Positions 23,216 through 33,289 of a stretch of 64,000 nt of DNA are shown one piece after another (position 1 is the first letter of the stretch; every line of letters begins with the position of its first letter). This DNA comes from a virus, in IMG/VR virus record IMGVR_UViG_3300032289_002239, positions 1-64,000 of that record. The stretch is one strand, 5' to 3'. Below the pieces are notes generated by a model. That model saw only the letters and a program-made list of their open reading frames with translations, was not told where the DNA came from and ran no database searches. The position numbers and the translations under genes were made by a program.

Positions 23216-23236
23216 CGAAAATTAGCAGACCTAAAT

Positions 23237-23258
23237 TATTTAGAAAAAAACCTAAATA
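23237..23258. promoter_or_regulatory. Divergent pair of late promoters
   Basis: CTAAATA on the minus strand (23237-23243) drives the HNH gene; CTAAATA on the plus strand (23252-23258) drives the 23277 gene. Together they form a near-palindromic block. Confidence 0.55.
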
Positions 23259-23276
23259 ATTAAAAGAGGTTTCCAA

Positions 23277-23531
23277 ATGGACAACCGCAAAAAAACACTA
23301 ACTAATTTAATTTTTATAATCTGCATATCGATAATAACCTTTACCGGTATAAATTTTATATCGTGTAATTTTTTAATACCTGGCTCCATTAATAACGCCA
23401 ACGTAAATGGGAACCTTAAAAACCCGCCTCCTTTGGATTGTAAAGAGTCCGAAAGAAGAGGATATGAAGCAATCCTCACTTTACTAACAACAATCATTGC
23501 ACTAAAAACAAAAATGGAGGATGATGAATAA
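23277..23531 (+). CDS. Small signal-peptide/membrane protein, 84 aa
   Basis: AGAGG lies 9 bases upstream of ATG 23277, and a plus-strand late promoter lies before it. It begins MDNRKKTLTNLIFIICISII, a transmembrane or secretion segment ending FISC (possible lipobox-like Cys near residue 30). A periplasmic segment with paired prolines follows, and a second hydrophobic stretch near YEAILTLLTTIIAL. Its placement between tail and lysis-type genes allows a spanin or holin guess, which I cannot confirm. Confidence 0.55.
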   Translation: MDNRKKTLTNLIFIICISIITFTGINFISCNFLIPGSINNANVNGNLKNPPPLDCKESERRGYEAILTLLTTIIALKTKMEDDE

Positions 23532-23630
23532 TGCCAAGAGAATTTGATACTGATACTGTTGTATTTTCGGTATAAGAAGAAATACCAATATTTAATTTTC
23601 TTTGCCGTTTGCTAATATATTCTGACATGT

Positions 23631-23960
23631 TTAGTTAAGAGTTTCTAAAATACTAAAAGTATATTCTAAATTACTTCCACTTGTTCCAGAAAGCTCTAAA
23701 CTTTCTCCACTTAATACAAAAAGTTTACCGGTAAGTAATTTAATCACATCTTCGGAAGGAACAGGTGAATTTGGAACTAATCTAATTGTTTCTGGTGATT
23801 TTACATAAGAAAATAAAACTTGTTCAGTGTTGTTTCCGGTATTTGCAACCTGGGCCAGAAGAATAACCCCAGTATAACCAATAGGAGCAGTATAAACTGT
23901 TTCTGGGCTAGTAGACGTAATGCCAGTAAGTGTCTTGTATACGTTTAAGGGTAATGCCAT
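23631..23960 (-). CDS. Probable virion/tail-associated protein, 109 aa
   Basis: MALPLNVYKTLTGITSTSPE with VYTAPIGYTGVILLAQVAN, a beta-rich protein of the kind found after long tail proteins in cyanophages. It overlaps the upstream large gene by one base. It may be a decoration or baseplate protein. Confidence 0.6.
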   Translation of the reverse strand: MALPLNVYKTLTGITSTSPETVYTAPIGYTGVILLAQVANTGNNTEQVLFSYVKSPETIRLVPNSPVPSEDVIKLLTGKLFVLSGESLELSGTSGSNLEYTFSILETLN

Positions 23961-26305
23961 TAGTCTCCTCCTAGGGCTAAAATATACGGAGTCATTGTAG
24001 AAAATAAACTTTTAGAATAAGACCTTCCAGAAATATCCCCGGTCTGTTGATTAATAACAACTCCATCACCAATTCTAAAGTTTCCTGTTTGGTCTGTAGT
24101 TGTAAATACAACCAAACCTCCATTTATTGCATTTGTTTCATTTTCTTGGATTGGAACTCCACCTAAATTTGGAAGAGCCTTTGAAATATCAGTACCAGAA
24201 CCAATATATTCTAAAGAATGTCCAGAAGCCAGGACCCTACTTTGTTTATAAAAATAAACCTTAGTACCGGCCTGAATACCATAAGGAACAACATCACTTA
24301 AAGTTATAGTAGAGATCCCAGAAGAAATAACAGTCGAGCTACTTACCGAGTGATATGTAGGGACCATTTCAATAAATACTACTGCAGTATTTATTCCAAC
24401 ATTTGGTGACCCGATTGTAATTCTAGGGATTGATGTATATCCTCTCCCACTTGATACTATTTCAATATTTGAAATTTTTCCACCTCTTACTTCAGCAACA
24501 GCCGAGGCAGGAATACCCCAAGATGTTAATGGTGGATCGATTGTAATTATTGGGGGTGAAGTATAACCGTCTCCAGGATTAACAATAGAAATTTTATTTA
24601 ATGTAGAATAAAGAGTATCAAAATAAACAACCTGCCCATCAAAAGGTTTTGGAACATTAAGTCTTACAGTTCCCCCCGAATTATAGGTATGAGAAAGAGT
24701 AGAAATACCTACATAAGTCGTAAACACAGTACTTGCCATAGACACGGAAGGAATTCCATTGAGATTTCCTACATTAAGAGTTGTCGTAACAATTCCTACT
24801 AGATTATCAATAAAAGTTTGAACATTTGAGCAGGAATTTATAGAAGTATTAATTCCTGTTAATGGATCTGGAGCTATTGAAAGATCTTTATTTGTGAGGT
24901 TATTTGTTATAGCAAGTTTCATTAGGTCCCTTGCGGCCTGAAACGCCACAATTGTTTGGGGGACCTCTCCCGATACACCGTTAATCAATAGATTACCATT
25001 GATATCAAAGTATGCCTTTGTGGCATCAATTGAATTTTTATTCGTAAAATCTCTTACGTCTAAAGAAACTGCGTCTACAATATAACCAATATCTCTTTTA
25101 CATTTTTCTGGGCTAGGATTAAATGCTGTTCCAATTGAGACATATGAGGTGTCAATAATTTCTTGACGATTTAATTGAATTAAGTTATAAGCATCAACAT
25201 ATCTCCCAGGAGCAACGGTTAATGTATTAAATACATATCCCTTGTTTCCTGAAGGATACGTAACAATTCCAGGACCAGAAGAGCAAGTAAATGCAAGTCC
25301 ACTAAGACTAACTCCCATACCAACAGAAAAACTATGTGGCGTAGAAGTATAAGCCGTTAAAATTCCAGTGGTATTATTGTAAAATGCATTTATAATGTTT
25401 AATTCTGGTTGACTAAATTGAACCGAAAATGTATCAAAATTTGATGAGGCTGATGTTGTAGCAACACCAACACACTGAAGACTACTTACACCATCTGAAA
25501 CCAGACCAAAGTTACCAAAGGATGAGTTAGAGTTTGTTAAATCACAGGCTCCACCACTTCCACAATAAACTGCAATATCATTACAAATAGTAAAAAGAGA
25601 TACTAGTTGAGCATAACCAGAATTTGTAATAGATACACCAATTCCACCTTGATTATACTGAGTATAAGAATCAAGAACCATTGATTTAGTTGGCCCTATT
25701 GCGTATTTACCATCTATTTTTAGTCCAATGCTGCCAGGTACAAAATTAGTGCAATTTTGAATGTACGGAGACTGGTCAATATATCTTACAGCAACCGGAT
25801 CAAATGAAAAAATTGCAGCACCTGAAGTCAATACACCAACAAAAGAAATTTCTGCCACATAATTTCCATTACCCACATAAAATAGATTCCCAGGGTTTTG
25901 TCCAGAAATAGAAACTTCTCTTAAAGAACTACCGACAATACTTACTTGATCTGGTAAAGTGACCGGATTATTAATTGTATAATTTCCAGGAGAAACACGA
26001 ATAACTGTACTTGCAGAAGCAATCCCAACTGCAGCATCAATTGTTAATTTTGCTTCTTGTATACTCCTTCCACTATTTGAATCATTTCCATTTTTTGAGA
26101 CATAAACTAAATTTATTTCATCGGGGAAAAAATTAGGTCTAGTTACAGGAATAAATGTTCCTGTTGCCGCATTATAAGATACCAGATCCTTATCTTGAAC
26201 TCCGATCATATTGACATCGACAAGTTCAATGAACTTACGAGGCAAATTTAATCCTACTATATTATATTTTTGCTGAGAGCCTAATTTTACTATGTATTCA
26301 CTCAT
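23960..26305 (-). CDS. Large beta-helix virion protein (tail fibre/tail spike type)
   Basis: This 781 aa protein has the pectate-lyase-like right-handed helix signature LVYVSKNGNDSNSGRSIQEA, then VIRVSPGNYTINNPVTLPDQ near residues 62-130. Low-complexity beta strands follow, and FRIGDGVVINQQTGDISGRS at the C-terminus. This layout occurs in large structural proteins of cyanomyoviruses. It might bind or degrade a surface glycan; no catalytic acids are assigned. Confidence 0.75.
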   Translation of the reverse strand: MSEYIVKLGSQQKYNIVGLNLPRKFIELVDVNMIGVQDKDLVSYNAATGTFIPVTRPNFFPDEINLVYVSKNGNDSNSGRSIQEAKLTIDAAVGIASASTVIRVSPGNYTINNPVTLPDQVSIVGSSLREVSISGQNPGNLFYVGNGNYVAEISFVGVLTSGAAIFSFDPVAVRYIDQSPYIQNCTNFVPGSIGLKIDGKYAIGPTKSMVLDSYTQYNQGGIGVSITNSGYAQLVSLFTICNDIAVYCGSGGACDLTNSNSSFGNFGLVSDGVSSLQCVGVATTSASSNFDTFSVQFSQPELNIINAFYNNTTGILTAYTSTPHSFSVGMGVSLSGLAFTCSSGPGIVTYPSGNKGYVFNTLTVAPGRYVDAYNLIQLNRQEIIDTSYVSIGTAFNPSPEKCKRDIGYIVDAVSLDVRDFTNKNSIDATKAYFDINGNLLINGVSGEVPQTIVAFQAARDLMKLAITNNLTNKDLSIAPDPLTGINTSINSCSNVQTFIDNLVGIVTTTLNVGNLNGIPSVSMASTVFTTYVGISTLSHTYNSGGTVRLNVPKPFDGQVVYFDTLYSTLNKISIVNPGDGYTSPPIITIDPPLTSWGIPASAVAEVRGGKISNIEIVSSGRGYTSIPRITIGSPNVGINTAVVFIEMVPTYHSVSSSTVISSGISTITLSDVVPYGIQAGTKVYFYKQSRVLASGHSLEYIGSGTDISKALPNLGGVPIQENETNAINGGLVVFTTTDQTGNFRIGDGVVINQQTGDISGRSYSKSLFSTMTPYILALGGD

Positions 26306-26646
26306 AATGATGCGGTTTCTCCAACGATAATTGTTCCTTTTACAAATTTTTTAGTTGTAGTATCCGCGAACCCATAAGTTAAGACAATATCAAAGTAACA
26401 ACGACCTGACGGAAGCTGAGTCGTCATTGTTGATGCCATCGAAATATTGACATCATTTGTTTGACCATTAAGAGTAAGTTGAAGGGGATAAGATACTGGT
26501 GATGTTGGATATTTACGAATTTTAGCGACTCCAGTAAAACTTGAATTAATTCCTAAAGCAGTTCCGTCTTGATTATAAATCTTAAATGTTTCTTCAAAGT
26601 CCGTTCCCTTTTCAATTGTAAGACTATTGATTTCGTAGACGGCCAT
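26302..26646 (-). CDS. Probable virion structural protein, 114 aa
   Basis: A beta-rich protein (YEINSLTIEKGTDFEETFKI) with GTIIVGETASL at the end. It overlaps the beta-helix gene by 4 bases. The pattern resembles small baseplate or tail proteins in T4-like phages (BppU-like N-terminal domain). Co-expression with the long tail protein suggests structural function. Confidence 0.6.
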   Translation of the reverse strand: MAVYEINSLTIEKGTDFEETFKIYNQDGTALGINSSFTGVAKIRKYPTSPVSYPLQLTLNGQTNDVNISMASTMTTQLPSGRCYFDIVLTYGFADTTTKKFVKGTIIVGETASL

Positions 26647-26691
26647 TGATACTTATTTAAAATCTTTATATATTTATGTTTTTAAAAATAA

Positions 26692-27942
26692 TTACAATAT
26701 GTTAAGGCAACGAGCATAATACATTTGTCTATCAGACAGTCCCCTAGTCCCACCATTTACTCTTCTAGTTACTGCATCAACAGTAGGATTAGTGTCACAT
26801 AGTTCATTCATTTTATTATTCATCCACCAAAAACCAGCGGAAGTGAAGGGATATTTTTCTGCAACATAATCGACGCCGGCCATTACTTGCGGATCTTTAA
26901 TAAAATCAGAGAATTTTTGATAGTTGTATCTACCAGTAAGTTGAATATACCCGGCCCCTTTAAATTTCCTACCATCACCAGGCTGAGTATTTCCTAAATC
27001 AGATCTACCCTCATAGTCATCTCCAGAAGCAAGTTCTTTAGTCCACTTACCTGCACCAGATTCATGAGAAATCTGAGAAATAAAATGAGAAATTCTAGAT
27101 TTAGTTGTAATATTAAATCTTGTTAGACATTCATTAAGTTCTTTTACTTGTGCATCAGTAACAGATCTTTGCCAGACATGCTCTAATTGAGTTTTAGAGA
27201 ATAGCTGTTTTTGTTCTGGTTTACTACCACTTCTGTATCTCTTTTCAAATTCTTTCTGTACTTCGCCAGAAGTATTTTTTTGTAAATATTCAAAAGCATC
27301 AATTTGCTGTGGCTCTTCTTTAAAAAACTTAGCCGCATCAGTGAATTTAATTGGTGGTTGCTGAACGACCGGATTTTGCTGACTAGAGCCTTGACTTATT
27401 GGAGGTTGAATTGAAGTATTTGATTCTTGATATACAGAAATATATACTGTTCCAGTCTTAGTCAATGGGAGAACTTTATCTTTCAAATCAATATTTTTAA
27501 GACGAATACACCCATGAGTTGAAAAAAGAGGTTGATTTGGAGCCCAGGCCATTGGCCACCCTGCAGCACTACCTCCACCATGTAACATAATCCCGGCTCT
27601 ACCATATCTTGATTCTTGATCTTCAAGTTCTACCATATCAAAAGAATACCACCCATAAGCAGCAAGAGTTCTATCATAAGCAGGATTAGCACCTACTTGT
27701 TCGTAATCTTTATAAATTTGTCCAATTTTATAGAGACCTGGTGGGGTATCGGTTTTGACATATCTAAACTCGATATCAGTTCCCTGTCCTCTCGCAAGAG
27801 CCGGTATCTCCCATAAAAGTTTACCATCAAAAGAATATGCTTTTGCGGTTTCTGAAATATCATTAACTACAATGTGACTATCTCCTGCCTTAAATCCAAA
27901 ATCTTGAGGTTTTTTATTAGGTCCTATCATTTTCTTATACAT
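26692..27942 (-). CDS. L,D-transpeptidase / GH19 chitinase-like fusion (endolysin-type)
   Basis: 416 aa. The N-terminal domain (about 20-175) has [10 protein letters not shown] and [10 protein letters not shown] (residues 141-150), the His and Cys of a YkuD L,D-transpeptidase. After a Q/P-rich linker, the C-terminal part (about 255-416) has [33 protein letters not shown] and [11 protein letters not shown], the GH19 lysozyme/chitinase pattern with the catalytic Glu in SHESG. It probably acts on peptidoglycan in lysis or entry. CTAAATA lies 13 bases upstream. Confidence 0.85.
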   Translation of the reverse strand: MYKKMIGPNKKPQDFGFKAGDSHIVVNDISETAKAYSFDGKLLWEIPALARGQGTDIEFRYVKTDTPPGLYKIGQIYKDYEQVGANPAYDRTLAAYGWYSFDMVELEDQESRYGRAGIMLHGGGSAAGWPMAWAPNQPLFSTHGCIRLKNIDLKDKVLPLTKTGTVYISVYQESNTSIQPPISQGSSQQNPVVQQPPIKFTDAAKFFKEEPQQIDAFEYLQKNTSGEVQKEFEKRYRSGSKPEQKQLFSKTQLEHVWQRSVTDAQVKELNECLTRFNITTKSRISHFISQISHESGAGKWTKELASGDDYEGRSDLGNTQPGDGRKFKGAGYIQLTGRYNYQKFSDFIKDPQVMAGVDYVAEKYPFTSAGFWWMNNKMNELCDTNPTVDAVTRRVNGGTRGLSDRQMYYARCLNIL

Positions 27943-27954
27943 ACATTATGTAAA

Positions 27955-27961
27955 TATTTAG
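27955..27961 (-). promoter_or_regulatory. Late promoter of the endolysin-type gene
   Basis: CTAAATA on the minus strand, 12 bases before ATG 27942. Confidence 0.5.
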
Positions 27962-27966
27962 GTTTT

Positions 27967-28404
27967 GTGTGGTTTTTTAACGGTCAAGAATTTAATGAGG
28001 TTGATAAGAAATATGAGGGATTTGTTTATTTAATAACAAATCTTGAAAATGGAATGAAATATATTGGCAAGAAGCATTTTTGGGAAAGGAGAAAGAATCC
28101 AAAAACCGGAAGACGCCAAACAAAAGAAAGTGATTGGAGAAAATATTTTGGAAGTTGCGATCAATTAAAAGAAGACGTTAAAAATCTAGGGGAAGATAAA
28201 TTTAAAAGAGAAATCTTGTATTTATGTCCACACAAAAAAAGCATGTCTTATTATGAAACATGCGAGCAATTTAAAAGAAATGTTTTAATGGATGAAAGTT
28301 ATTACAATACTAATATTGAAGGAAAATTTTATACTAGTGAAGTAGAGAGGATTTACGGTTTAGTTATAGAGTCAGCTGATCCACAAGAAAAAGAACCTCA
28401 TTAA
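27967..28404 (+). CDS. GIY-YIG endonuclease
   Basis: GFVYLITNLENGMKYIGKKH is the GIY-YIG core; ERRKNPKTGRRQTKESDWRK and KFKREILYLC follow, then a Glu near ETCEQFKRN. It is read from GTG 27967 because longer upstream frames would run into the divergent endolysin gene; the start is uncertain. It is the only plus-strand gene here, between two virion genes, as expected for a free-standing homing endonuclease. It overlaps a small minus-strand gene at its 3' end. Confidence 0.75.
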   Translation: MWFFNGQEFNEVDKKYEGFVYLITNLENGMKYIGKKHFWERRKNPKTGRRQTKESDWRKYFGSCDQLKEDVKNLGEDKFKREILYLCPHKKSMSYYETCEQFKRNVLMDESYYNTNIEGKFYTSEVERIYGLVIESADPQEKEPH

Positions 28405-28516
28405 GATACTTATTAGCGAGATTCTTTTCTTGTTGAGATCTAGGCTCATTATAGAGCCTAGTTTTTAGGTTATTCAGTTTAGCTTTTAAAGTATAAATAT
28501 CAGTTATGTTGATCAT
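28364..28516 (-). CDS. Small protein, 50 aa
   Basis: ATG 28516 overlaps the stop of the 28516-29805 gene as TAATG. It reads MINITDIYTLKAKLNNLKTR and ends NEVLFLVDQLTL. The last 41 bases overlap the GIY-YIG gene on the opposite strand. Confidence 0.5.
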   Translation of the reverse strand: MINITDIYTLKAKLNNLKTRLYNEPRSQQEKNLANKYLNEVLFLVDQLTL

Positions 28517-29805
28517 TAGTCGTTTAAGTATTCAAGAGCGATGTCAACTACGCTATCTTCGGTTAAGGATTCAAGGATATCCAGGGCCTCGGATTCATCT
28601 TGGGCATAACCAATATTCATAATATCTTCAAGGATAAAATCAATTAAATCATAATAATCAGACTCTTTTAGTTGACTCGCAAACTTGGCGGCACGTTCAC
28701 GAACACCAGTTCCTGCCCTTTGTGAGGAAAGAACTGCTCCAGGAGCCGCAAATCTTACACCTCTTGCTGTTCTACCCCCAGCAGCCTTTGCTAGTTTTTT
28801 CGCTGCTTCTGTCTTCCTGGCTGAAATTTGTTGTCTTTGAACAGCAGGTTGCCCTGAAGTAGAGGCTGGTAGAGCCTTCCTTGAAGCCGGAGATTTTACA
28901 TCGGAACCAGTAGTACCTTTGGCGGCAACGTCTAGTTTACGCTGAACAATTGCCCGACGAGTTGCGGTTTCTGGACGAGCCGGGGGAAGAGCCTTAGGCT
29001 TTGCAAAAGCATCACCCACTTCAGCTCTCGCAACAGCAGCCCTTTTACCTGCTTTTCTCTGTAGAGCAACACCAACTCTGCGAATAGCCCGACCTACCGT
29101 TTTCCGTGTACTACCAGTTTTTTCTGATGGTTCAGTGGTAACCGTAACTTTTCTACCCCCTACATTAACTGATCTAGTAGTCGCGGGAGCATTAGAAGCA
29201 TTGATACCACTAGCCATCATCCTTTTACCTACTCCACCAAGAGCCTTACCGCCTCTACGGAGAAGACCTTTGAGAAGAGCCTGACCTCTTTCAACAACTT
29301 TACCACCAAGAGCCTTTGCGGATTTCGCTAGACCGCCAGCCGATCCTGCTACAGCCTGCTTGACTGAAGAAATAGGGCCAGTAAGTTTATTTCTAACAGT
29401 TCTAGCGGTGCTGCGAATTCTCTCTCTACGTGCATCTCTTCTTTGTTTGGCTTGTTGTTCTGCTTCCGCAGCCTGTTTCTTTGCAACAATACTAGCGGCC
29501 ATTCTTCGTTGATTACCGGCAATATCACCTTTACCATAAGTAATAGTTGCCTCATAAAGAACATCGGCAATAAGTTGATCATAAGACTCACAGATTACTT
29601 CATCCTCTAGGGCATAATCGATCATCTCAAAAGATTCTTCTAGGGTGTTTCCATAATCGCGGAATTCCCAGACGAGTTCTTCGATTACTTCTTCAATGTG
29701 CTCGGGAAGCATGTGATCGACAAATCGAAGATTATCAAAAGACTCTTCGATTTTGCGATGGTCATAAATTTCAGAATAGGCTTCAGTGAGAACGTATCTT
29801 GACAT
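28516..29805 (-). CDS. Probable virion-associated protein, basic Ala/Arg-rich, 429 aa
   Basis: The N-terminal 90 residues are acidic (HIEEVIEELVWEFRDYG). A long, very basic Ala/Arg/Lys region follows (about 100-370; many GGKALGGVGKR-type runs). It ends in an acidic helical domain (DLIDFILEDIMNIGYAQDES, then DILESLTEDSVVDIALEYL) shared in pattern with other proteins in this window. It may be a DNA-associated internal or scaffold-core protein. No enzymatic motif. Confidence 0.65.
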   Translation of the reverse strand: MSRYVLTEAYSEIYDHRKIEESFDNLRFVDHMLPEHIEEVIEELVWEFRDYGNTLEESFEMIDYALEDEVICESYDQLIADVLYEATITYGKGDIAGNQRRMAASIVAKKQAAEAEQQAKQRRDARRERIRSTARTVRNKLTGPISSVKQAVAGSAGGLAKSAKALGGKVVERGQALLKGLLRRGGKALGGVGKRMMASGINASNAPATTRSVNVGGRKVTVTTEPSEKTGSTRKTVGRAIRRVGVALQRKAGKRAAVARAEVGDAFAKPKALPPARPETATRRAIVQRKLDVAAKGTTGSDVKSPASRKALPASTSGQPAVQRQQISARKTEAAKKLAKAAGGRTARGVRFAAPGAVLSSQRAGTGVRERAAKFASQLKESDYYDLIDFILEDIMNIGYAQDESEALDILESLTEDSVVDIALEYLND

Positions 29806-29832
29806 ATGTATTGAATGGTTAAGTTCTTTTAT

Positions 29833-29862
29833 TATTTAGTAAAAAAGCCCCGTAGGGGGGCC
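29833..29862 (-). terminator. Terminator after nrdB, followed by a late promoter
   Basis: GCCCCCCTACGGGGC with a T6 tract (29841-29862, minus strand) immediately precedes CTAAATA (29833-29839), which points at the 29805 start. Confidence 0.75.
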
Positions 29863-29868
29863 GGAGTT

Positions 29869-31008
29869 TCATAGTTTAAAGTCAGCAAAACTATCTGGTT
29901 TAATGTCCTGATTAAGACCACCGACGATATACGATTCAAGTGGTTCTTCCTGAGGTGGATTTTGAACATTCTTAGAATTAAGCCAATTTTCTGTCCAAGG
30001 AAGAGGATTATTATTGGCTGGTACATCATAAAGAGGTTTAAGCCCAATACTCTTTATTCTGCGATTTGCAATCCATTCAACATAATTAAAAAGAAGTTTA
30101 TCATTAAGACCAATCATACTTCCGTCTTTAAAAAGATATTGAGCCCATCGTTTCTCTTCATCCACAACTTTTTTAAACATTTCATAAACATAGGGCTCTT
30201 CTTCTTTAGCAATTTTAGCCATATCAGGATCATCTACACCGGTTTTCCATTTTGTCAAAATATTTTGAGTCAAGAAAAGATGGAGACGTTCATCATGAGC
30301 AATTTTAGAAATAATCTTAGCAGAACCTTCCATTAAATGGAGTTCACCAAAAGCAAAAGAACAAGCGAATGAGACATAAAAACGAATACCTTCTAGAATA
30401 TTAATATTAGAAACAGCCCTATAAAGTTTCCGTTTGACTTCATGTAATTCATTTTTGCCTAATTCTATACCCTCGTTATTAAACTTCCAAAGATTAGAAG
30501 CACTATAATTCTGAGCTGATTGAATATAGTCATCGTATGATTCCGTTACATTTTTTGCCCTTTCTAAGATATTTTCATCACCAATAATAGTATCAAATAC
30601 TTCAGACGGATTTGCATAAACATTTTTAATAATAAAAGTGTAAGAATAACTATGAATCATTTCCATAAATTCCCAACAAATCATGGCAGATTCAAGTTCT
30701 GGAAGTGAACAATACGGAATTAATCCAATTCCGGGACCTCTCCCCTGCACTGAATCAAGCATAATTTGATACTTCAGATTAGAAGTAAAAATATGCTTTT
30801 GTTCGGGGCGAAGTTTTTGATAATCTGCTCTGTCTTTAGGGAACATATATTGATAGGCTTCAGGTCTCCAGAAAGCCCCCAATTGTTGTTGAGTTAGTTT
30901 ATAAAAAACCGGAAACTTATTAATGTCGTATCTTTGAATACCTAAAGGTTGTCCAAAGAACATTGGTTGATTTACTGAATCTACCTTATTTTTATTAAAA
31001 ACAGTCAT
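29869..31008 (-). CDS. nrdB: Ribonucleotide reductase class Ia, beta subunit
   Basis: About 379 aa from ATG 31008; a GTG at 31038 overlaps nrdA and seems less likely. It contains FWRPEAYQYMFPKDRADYQK, SAMICWEFMEMIHSYSY (E..ExxxH iron ligands) and KIAHDERLHLFLTQ (EAxxH-type second ligand set). NrdB carries the diiron/tyrosyl radical cofactor for NrdA. Adjacent to nrdA and primase in one operon. Confidence 0.93.
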   Translation of the reverse strand: MTVFNKNKVDSVNQPMFFGQPLGIQRYDINKFPVFYKLTQQQLGAFWRPEAYQYMFPKDRADYQKLRPEQKHIFTSNLKYQIMLDSVQGRGPGIGLIPYCSLPELESAMICWEFMEMIHSYSYTFIIKNVYANPSEVFDTIIGDENILERAKNVTESYDDYIQSAQNYSASNLWKFNNEGIELGKNELHEVKRKLYRAVSNINILEGIRFYVSFACSFAFGELHLMEGSAKIISKIAHDERLHLFLTQNILTKWKTGVDDPDMAKIAKEEEPYVYEMFKKVVDEEKRWAQYLFKDGSMIGLNDKLLFNYVEWIANRRIKSIGLKPLYDVPANNNPLPWTENWLNSKNVQNPPQEEPLESYIVGGLNQDIKPDSFADFKL

Positions 31009-31018
31009 ACCTTGTATT

Positions 31019-33289
31019 TCAGAGTTTACATGCGTCACAATCTTCTTCCTCTATGTCTAGAATGTCGTCTACTAAATTTTCGATTTCCATATCATCACCT
31101 TTACCATCATAGGTATTGAGATAATATGCTGTTTTATGTCCCAGGAAATACGATGAAAGGAAATCCTTAACAATAACACTCATGGGAACCTTATTATCTG
31201 GATAGTGCTGGGGATTATAGCTCCAGTTGGTACTTATAGATTGATCAAAGAATTTTTGCATCACTGCAACAATATTGAAGTATCCTTCATTTGATTTCAT
31301 GTCCCAAAGTAAAGTATAATTATTTTTTAGTTTATTATACTGAGGAACAATATGGCAAACTTTTCTCTTAACAGATAGATACCCCCGAGGTGGCTCAATA
31401 CCATTAGTCGTATTAAGAATTTTTGAAGACGATTCACATGGCATTTGAGCTGTGTGGGTAGTATGCCTCAAACCAAATGCGTCAATTTCTTTTCTAAGGG
31501 CCTCCCAATCATGATGTAGAGGCTCAGAACAAATACTATCAACCTCTTTTTTATAAGTATCGATTGGTAAAACCCCATCAGCATATTTCGTATTTACAAA
31601 TCCTTCACACACACCCTTTTCCTTGGCTAATTGAACAGAAGTTTTAAGTAGATAGTACTGGAGACTTTCACTTAGCCTATGAACAAGATTAACTGCTTCT
31701 GGATCCTCATAATTTACATTATTTCTAGCAAGATAATGGGCCAAACCAGTTATCCCAATACCTAAGGTTCTATTCTTCTTTGTAGGAATTTCCGCTGCCT
31801 TAACGGGGTATTCTTGAATATCAATTAATTCATCAAGGAATCTGACAAGAAGATCACAATATTCTTTAAGTTCATCAAGAGATTTTAAAGTCCCAACATT
31901 TATGGCAGAAAGAATACATAGAGCAATAGCTCCGTTAATATCATCAATGTGTTCTAGCGGGTCAGTCAACAGGGCTATTTCCATACAAAGGTTACTCATC
32001 CTTATAACTCGCTTATAAGGACTATGAGAATTAACATGGTCAATATTCATTAGATAAAGGCGACCAGTATCACTCCTTTCACCTAAGATTTCAAGAGTTA
32101 ATTCTTGAGCACTTACGACTTCCTTTGGAATTGACGGATCATTTTCATACCTTATATAAAGTTCATCAAATTCTGGAGTACCGAATGCCTCATAAAGCCC
32201 CGGTACATCATATGGAGAAAACAGTGTGATATTTCCATTTTTAATAAACCTCTCATAAAAAATCTTGGAAGTAGTTACAGCATAATCAAGAGAACGAGCA
32301 CGGTTTTCATCGTTACCTTTTTCATTTTTTAATACAATTAGCTCACGAATTTCTTGGTGCCATATAGGAAAAAATAAAGTTGCCGAACCTTTCCTGATAC
32401 TTCCTTGCGAACAAGAATTTAAAATACCTTCAAAAGACTTGATAAAAGGAACAAGCCCAGTATGAATTGCATCGCCTTTGCGTATTTCTTTACCCAAACC
32501 ACGAATTCTTCCTACATTCAAGCCAATTCCTGCCTTATTTGAAACATATCGCATTAAAGCAGAGTTAGTCGCAATAATAGACTCAAGAGAATCGCCACAA
32601 TCTAAAAGAGTGCAACTAGAGTATTGTCGCTTTTTAGTTCTAACTGCTGCCATAATTGGCGTAGGAATATTGATTTTATGCTTACTAGCTACATCATAAA
32701 ATCTTTTAACATAATTTAGTCTAGTCTCTTTTGGATATTTGGCAAATGCAACTAGGCCAATCATAATATACATAAACTGCGGAGTCTCATAAAGAGTCTT
32801 AGTAGTCCTGTTTTGCACAAGATACTTGTCCACTGCCTCCCGCAGTGCAGCATATGTAAACAGCAAATCCCGATCATGATCAATAAAAGAATTAGCCTCG
32901 TCTAGTTCTTCCTCGGTATAATTATCATAAATGGCCGAATCATAAACACCAAGTTCTACACATTTTTTAATATGCTCACTGAGATGGGGTAGATCAATTC
33001 TACCACCATAAATTTTCTTCCTGATTGAAAAAAGAAGAAGTCTAGCCGCAACATACTGATAGTTTGGATGGTCCAAAGAAATTAAATCAGATGCGGATTT
33101 AATAAGAATTTCTTGAATCTCATTAGTAGTAATCCCATCATAAAACTGAATCCCAGAAGCCATTTCCACTTGAGATACAGAAACCCCAGAGAGTCCATCA
33201 CAAGAGCATTGAACCATCTCATGAAGTTTTGATAGCAGCAATGGCTCAATACCGCCATTGCGTTTTTTTACATTAATTTCCTCGTTCAT
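31019..33289 (-). CDS. nrdA: Ribonucleotide reductase class Ia, alpha subunit
   Basis: About 756 aa from ATG 33289, which overlaps the primase stop as ATGA. ATP-cone region at the N-terminus (VKKRNGGIEPLLLSKLHEMV), then SSCTLLDCGDSLESI and SNLCMEIALLT (redox/active-site cysteines with Glu), and a C-terminal CDAC redox pair. It reduces NDPs for phage DNA synthesis. Confidence 0.95.
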   Translation of the reverse strand: MNEEINVKKRNGGIEPLLLSKLHEMVQCSCDGLSGVSVSQVEMASGIQFYDGITTNEIQEILIKSASDLISLDHPNYQYVAARLLLFSIRKKIYGGRIDLPHLSEHIKKCVELGVYDSAIYDNYTEEELDEANSFIDHDRDLLFTYAALREAVDKYLVQNRTTKTLYETPQFMYIMIGLVAFAKYPKETRLNYVKRFYDVASKHKINIPTPIMAAVRTKKRQYSSCTLLDCGDSLESIIATNSALMRYVSNKAGIGLNVGRIRGLGKEIRKGDAIHTGLVPFIKSFEGILNSCSQGSIRKGSATLFFPIWHQEIRELIVLKNEKGNDENRARSLDYAVTTSKIFYERFIKNGNITLFSPYDVPGLYEAFGTPEFDELYIRYENDPSIPKEVVSAQELTLEILGERSDTGRLYLMNIDHVNSHSPYKRVIRMSNLCMEIALLTDPLEHIDDINGAIALCILSAINVGTLKSLDELKEYCDLLVRFLDELIDIQEYPVKAAEIPTKKNRTLGIGITGLAHYLARNNVNYEDPEAVNLVHRLSESLQYYLLKTSVQLAKEKGVCEGFVNTKYADGVLPIDTYKKEVDSICSEPLHHDWEALRKEIDAFGLRHTTHTAQMPCESSSKILNTTNGIEPPRGYLSVKRKVCHIVPQYNKLKNNYTLLWDMKSNEGYFNIVAVMQKFFDQSISTNWSYNPQHYPDNKVPMSVIVKDFLSSYFLGHKTAYYLNTYDGKGDDMEIENLVDDILDIEEEDCDACKL

